DNA from: Pacificibacter marinus
GTDB lineage: Bacteria > Pseudomonadota > Alphaproteobacteria > Rhodobacterales > Rhodobacteraceae
DNA: 64,000 bases
Direction: 5' to 3'
Assembly (NCBI RefSeq): GCF_018860665.1
Contig: NZ_JAHKPK010000040.1
Location: 41,675-105,674 of the forward strand
A model generated the notes under the pieces. It was not told the DNA's origin, searched no databases, and saw only the letters and a list, made by a program, of their open reading frames with translations. Both the position numbers and the translations under genes were made by a program. Of this stretch, positions 61,081-64,000 are shown piece by piece (within the stretch, counting starts at the first letter, position 1; every line of letters starts with the position of its first letter).

Positions 61081-61320
61081 CTGATGGAATGTTTTCAAGT
61101 TGGACATGTCGTGTAGGTGGTTAGCGTTGCTTCAACCATAAAATGCTGTGTGTTTGCACCGCTTAAGGGTTGGCCTTTACCTTGATGATAAATTTTAGCT
61201 CTCAATTTGAAGTGCTAATCGAAGCCCAGACGTTGCATTAGAACCGCGTTAGTCCAACAGGGTCTTCTTACATTGCGGCAAAGACGTTGAAACCTAAATG
61301 GCAACGATTGGAGGTCATAA
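61081..61320. other. Non-coding region after phyR
   Basis: About 240 bp between phyR and the first mobile-element remnant, part of an 874-bp stretch (61081-61954) with no intact gene. I see no terminator with a convincing T run and no RNA gene here. Confidence 0.4.
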
Positions 61321-61527
61321 GCGTTTGAACGCGATATAGAAAACGCGTTCAAACCTTATCAATGTGGTCTAGTGGATTGGATTGCACTCACGCCAACTGC
61401 GCCAGAGGGCAAGCTGTCCGTCCACCTTCATGGCGCTCTTGCTGATCTGTTGTCGCTGAGTTTGGAAGTAAAACACAAAAAGACCAGAGTGATAAAACCC
61501 AAGCCGCTGATTATATTAGTGAATTAG
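61321..61527 (+). pseudogene. Serine-recombinase C-terminal fragment
   Basis: A 68-codon frame directly after an in-frame TAA and without a start codon. It contains CGLVDWIALTPTAPEGKLSV then HLHGALADLLSLSLEVK, which fits the tail of large serine recombinases (G-K-L-x-V-x-L-x-G-x-L-A-x-L-L). A shorter, related piece lies at 43400-43476. The catalytic N-terminal domain is absent, so this is a relic. Confidence 0.55.
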
Positions 61528-61559
61528 TATTGATTGCGGAAGGGCGCTATCGTCGTAAC

Positions 61560-61827
61560 CTACCTCGTCTCATCTGTGCAATTTAGCAAAGCACCCAAGA
61601 AGTAACCCCGTAGTGCTCTGTCTGATGACAAAAACACCTCGGTCAGGCCATCGATTCCCTGCTTCTTCCACGTCGTCACTTGCTTCGCCTCTCGGGACGT
61701 TGCTACGCAATTGTCCTCACAGTCATGGGAAAACCTTGTGCTTCGCTGCAATCTCTTGCGCTGCCGTATCCCCTTGAAGCGATACCGTAGCTTTAAACTT
61801 ATCTGAAAAACTTCGCCTCTTCGTCAT
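61560..61827 (-). pseudogene. Frameshifted IS3-family OrfA remnant
   Basis: On the minus strand an ATG at 61827 opens MTKRRSFSDKFKATVSLQGD then TAAQEIAAKHKVFP and a stop; another frame continues with KQVTTWKKQGIDGLTEVF. Joined, these read as the N-terminal helix-turn-helix domain of an IS3 OrfA (KRRxFSxxFKAxVALEALxGDKTxxEIAAKHxVHPxQVxxWKxQxxDGLxEVF), broken by a frameshift and truncated after. No OrfB with DDE residues remains. Confidence 0.75.
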
Positions 61828-61954
61828 TTGTGTATCCTGTCTTCATCGTAGGATTGACCTTAGCACACTGTCAGAATTTGTCAGACCAATTCAATACTCG
61901 CAACAGTCAAAATCTAATCAGAAACGAGACCCGACATCTTGTTTAATCACCCTC

Positions 61955-63049
61955 TTACTTACAGTGATACGCTTTGATAGCGAATTTTTCGACTTGCGCC
62001 CAATCCAGAGCCAAGCCGGCCCCTGGTTCTTCATCGATCGTCAGGATGCCCCCCTCAATGGATGCCGGACGCTCAAGCAAATCAAACATTGGACATGCTC
62101 CACACTCTGGCGGGATGACTTCAACAGCTTCGATGGCTTTATACGCGCCAGCTAATTGCGCATGAACAGGTAGGAACACATGTGGCAGCACCGTATGGCC
62201 GATAAGTCCGGTCGCTTCTGTCACAGCAATGGCAGAGGTAATGCCGCCACAGGTTGTCGCATCAAGCCGCAAGATACGGGATTTTTGAGCCAGCTCGAAA
62301 AGGGCCACGGCATCTGCGGCATCCTCACCACAGGCGGTGGGCGTTCTAAGGGATGACTGCAATTCGTGCGTTTGGCGCGCCCGATAAGGACCGAATGGAT
62401 CCTCGATAAACCGAAGCCCAAGATCGTCCAGACGGCGACAGGTGTAATATGCCTCGTCAATGGAATTCCATGCCCAATGCGCGTCAACACATAACCGCGA
62501 GCCTGCAATTTTTTGCATCGCATCGACAAAACGCAAATCGAAATCCAGATCATTGCCAAGGATCATCACTTTGACCCTCTCATAGCCTTCATCCACAAGT
62601 TCTTGAACCTCTTGTCCCACATCCTCGATAGAGCGCTGGTCCAGATAATATCCAGCCACAACCATCACTGGCACTTTGGTCCGCGCGGCTCCCAACATCC
62701 GAAAAACAGGCTGTTTAATTTCTTTGCTGGCAATATCCCACAGTGCGATATCCAAAAGACTGGCAGCTTTGGTATACGTTGGCCGGCCATTGATGAAATT
62801 TTGCATGAAATCATCAACAATTGCACGGCGGTTACTGGTATCAAGACCAATGACGGCATTGCCCATCCTGACCAAAGATTCCGCAAGGGCCGTACCACGC
62901 GGATAGCCCAAAGCGTCCCCCCATATCCCCGCATCGGTTTCGACACGGACCGCAACAAAATCACGGGTCAGAATTTCGACGGGGCCCAATCTGATCGGGC
63001 GTGGAAGTGGTAACTTGCACTCGGCAATTTTGATATCTGTAATTCTCAT
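61955..63049 (-). CDS. Enolase-superfamily (mandelate racemase/muconate lactonizing type) enzyme
   Basis: Protein of 364 residues with the capping domain (1-125) and barrel domain of the superfamily. Metal ligands are predicted as Asp189 (CVDAHWAW), Glu216 (FIEDPFGP) and Glu242 (CGED); Asp263 and His290 (TVLPHVFLP) make the mandelate-racemase-type His-Asp dyad. The KxK motif on the second strand is only VK160VM, with Met in place of the second Lys. Racemisation, epimerisation or dehydration of an acid sugar or hydroxy acid is expected; the substrate is unknown. It precedes nothing obvious on its 3' side except the IS3 remnant. Confidence 0.87.
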   Translation of the reverse strand: MRITDIKIAECKLPLPRPIRLGPVEILTRDFVAVRVETDAGIWGDALGYPRGTALAESLVRMGNAVIGLDTSNRRAIVDDFMQNFINGRPTYTKAASLLDIALWDIASKEIKQPVFRMLGAARTKVPVMVVAGYYLDQRSIEDVGQEVQELVDEGYERVKVMILGNDLDFDLRFVDAMQKIAGSRLCVDAHWAWNSIDEAYYTCRRLDDLGLRFIEDPFGPYRARQTHELQSSLRTPTACGEDAADAVALFELAQKSRILRLDATTCGGITSAIAVTEATGLIGHTVLPHVFLPVHAQLAGAYKAIEAVEVIPPECGACPMFDLLERPASIEGGILTIDEEPGAGLALDWAQVEKFAIKAYHCK

Positions 63050-63112
63050 TGGGGTCCCTAAACAGGTTCATATAAGAGGATAATAAACGTTTTGAATGGC
63101 GAACAGGCCGAT

Positions 63113-63859
63113 TTAGCCACCCATATAAAACCCTCCGTTCACGTGAATTGCCTCTCCGGTAATAAACCCCGAAGCATCGCTACATAAAAACGCGACGACC
63201 GAGGCAATTTCATGCGCTTGACCAAACCTTTGTAAAGGCGTTTGTTTGAGAATTTCTGCGCCACGCACATCCACCATATCCTGCACCATCGCTGTTTCAA
63301 TCACGCCGGGCGAGACTGCATTTGCTCGGATGTTAGGGCCGAGCTCTCGCGCAAGACTACGCGTAAACGTCAAGACGCCTCCCTTGGCGGCACCATAATG
63401 CCCGTGCCCCATACTTCCCCCCATATGAGCGGCAATAGACGTGATATTGACGACCGCCCCGCCGGAGCGCAAAACAGGGATCGCCCGCCGACAGATATAA
63501 AATATCCCGTCCAGATTGACGCCTATAGTTTCACGCCATTGATCATCCGACATATCGGCAATGGGCATGTCACGATAAATCCCAGCAGCAGGGATCAAGA
63601 AATCCAAACCACCAAATACAGTGCTGCACGTTTCAATCGCGCGATCAGCGTCCTCAGGCTTGGCTGCATCGTAAGTGATACATGTCGATCGGCCCAAAGA
63701 CCCTAAATCCAGACGACATTTCTCAAGAGCTTGTGCATTGATATCTGCGAGCACAACGGATGCCCCATTTGCCAGCAATTGCGCTGCGGTGGCTTTGCCA
63801 ATGCCTCCACATGCGCCTGTTACAAGCGCAACTTTTCCGTTAAAATCATAGTTTGCCAT
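63113..63859 (-). CDS. SDR oxidoreductase, glucose/ribitol dehydrogenase-like
   Basis: SDR of 248 residues: TGACGGIGKA cofactor motif, VLADIN after strand 2 (Asp favouring NAD), LIPAAGIYRDMP in place of the usual NNAG, Ser in NITSIAAH, and catalytic YGAAKGG. The C-terminal FLCSDASGFITGEAIHVNGG is the classic family ending. GAGGGC precedes the ATG at 63859; an earlier in-frame ATG (63910) would overlap the preceding gene. It lies between a dihydrolipoamide dehydrogenase gene and the enolase-superfamily gene, all on one strand, so the two new enzymes may share a pathway for a hydroxy acid or sugar. Confidence 0.87.
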   Translation of the reverse strand: MANYDFNGKVALVTGACGGIGKATAAQLLANGASVVLADINAQALEKCRLDLGSLGRSTCITYDAAKPEDADRAIETCSTVFGGLDFLIPAAGIYRDMPIADMSDDQWRETIGVNLDGIFYICRRAIPVLRSGGAVVNITSIAAHMGGSMGHGHYGAAKGGVLTFTRSLARELGPNIRANAVSPGVIETAMVQDMVDVRGAEILKQTPLQRFGQAHEIASVVAFLCSDASGFITGEAIHVNGGFYMGG

Positions 63860-63866
63860 AAAGCCC

Positions 63867-64000
63867 TCAAATATGAATCGCACGCCCATAAGCATCCAGC
63901 ACGGATTCATGCATCATTTCTGACATGGTTGGATGCGGGAAAACGGTTTGCATCAGGTCTTCTTCGGTGGTCTCAAGCTGACGTCCGATGACGTAGCCTT
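63867..64000 (-). CDS. lpdA: Dihydrolipoamide dehydrogenase, C-terminal end (partial)
   Basis: Only the last 43 codons are inside the window, reading GYVIGRQLETTEEDLMQTVF then PHPTMSEMMHESVLDAYGRA and IHI. The HPTxSE motif with the active-site His-Glu pair (HPTMSE) and the terminal AYGRAIHI are characteristic of lipoamide dehydrogenase (E3). The stop at 63867 is eight bases before the SDR start. Which 2-oxo acid complex it serves lies outside the window. Confidence 0.85.
   Translation of the reverse strand, partial: GYVIGRQLETTEEDLMQTVFPHPTMSEMMHESVLDAYGRAIHI

Overview
The window looks like a chromosomal segment of an alphaproteobacterium, most likely a marine Rhodobacteraceae (Roseobacter-group) bacterium. 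The grounds are a complete PhyR-NepR-EcfG general stress locus (found only in Alphaproteobacteria), two tripartite TRAP transporters, a molybdate ABC operon, many SDR and LysR genes, moderate GC, and dense gene packing with ATGA/TGATG stop-start overlaps. I saw no rRNA, tRNA, CRISPR array, phage block or intact insertion sequence. The species assignment is inference.

Layout. 0-9.3 kb, housekeeping and metal transport: a pteridine-reductase-like SDR, a Ca2+/cation antiporter coupled to a tiny zinc-ribbon membrane protein, an S49 peptidase, a znuA/zur-znuC-znuB zinc uptake system with two Zur-like palindromes between the divergent arms, and modABC. 9.4-12.5 kb: a DbpA/CsdA-like DEAD-box helicase with a low-complexity basic tail, and a flavin reductase. 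12.5-21 kb, a signalling island: CheY-like regulator, receiver plus degenerate GGDEF-like protein, a lone Hpt protein and three different sensor histidine kinases, with no DNA-binding output. 21-30.5 kb, a one-directional pentitol island: xylitol dehydrogenase-like MDR, AraC regulator, RbsBAC-like ABC importer, FGGY pentulokinase, xylulose-reductase-like SDR and ribitol-dehydrogenase-like SDR. 30.8-43.3 kb, a catabolic island: two TRAP transporters around a DUF2848 protein, an amidase, an M24/creatinase-fold protein, two related LysR regulators, an EthD-like protein and an NHL-repeat protein. 43.4-43.95 kb: decayed recombinase and IS3-like remnants. 43.9-51.4 kb: three regulator-enzyme units (SDR/TetR; LysR/MFS; LysR with NmrA-like reductase, two exported SnoaL-like proteins and DUF2218), plus an msrQ-like fragment. 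51.8-61.1 kb, envelope and general stress: lipoprotein, L,D-transpeptidase, holin-like, DUF883, DUF1328, ExoD and PRC-barrel proteins, then PLD-like protein, HisKA_2 kinase, EcfG, NepR and divergent PhyR. 61.3-61.8 kb: more recombinase and IS3 remnants. 61.9-64 kb: an enolase-superfamily enzyme, an SDR, and the 3' end of a dihydrolipoamide dehydrogenase gene.

How it fits together. The best regulatory signal is a set of GGAAC-N17-CGTT elements matching the EcfG promoter consensus. One lies between nepR and phyR in a perfect 13-bp-arm inverted repeat, so the same bases spell the promoter on both strands. Three more precede the DUF883/holin pair, the DUF1328 gene and the PRC-barrel gene, which makes 53-61 kb a compact general-stress neighbourhood whose operon continues from the sigma factor into the kinase and the PLD-like protein. 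The pentitol genes fit import of a pentitol, oxidation to D-ribulose or D-xylulose, and phosphorylation. The TRAP/amidase island looks like a dedicated uptake and hydrolysis route for an unidentified amide-containing organic acid and is the best candidate here for an undescribed pathway.

Limits: all names come from reading motifs and overall resemblance; no database search was run. Where several starts are possible I chose by ribosome binding site, coupling to the previous gene and family length, and say so.
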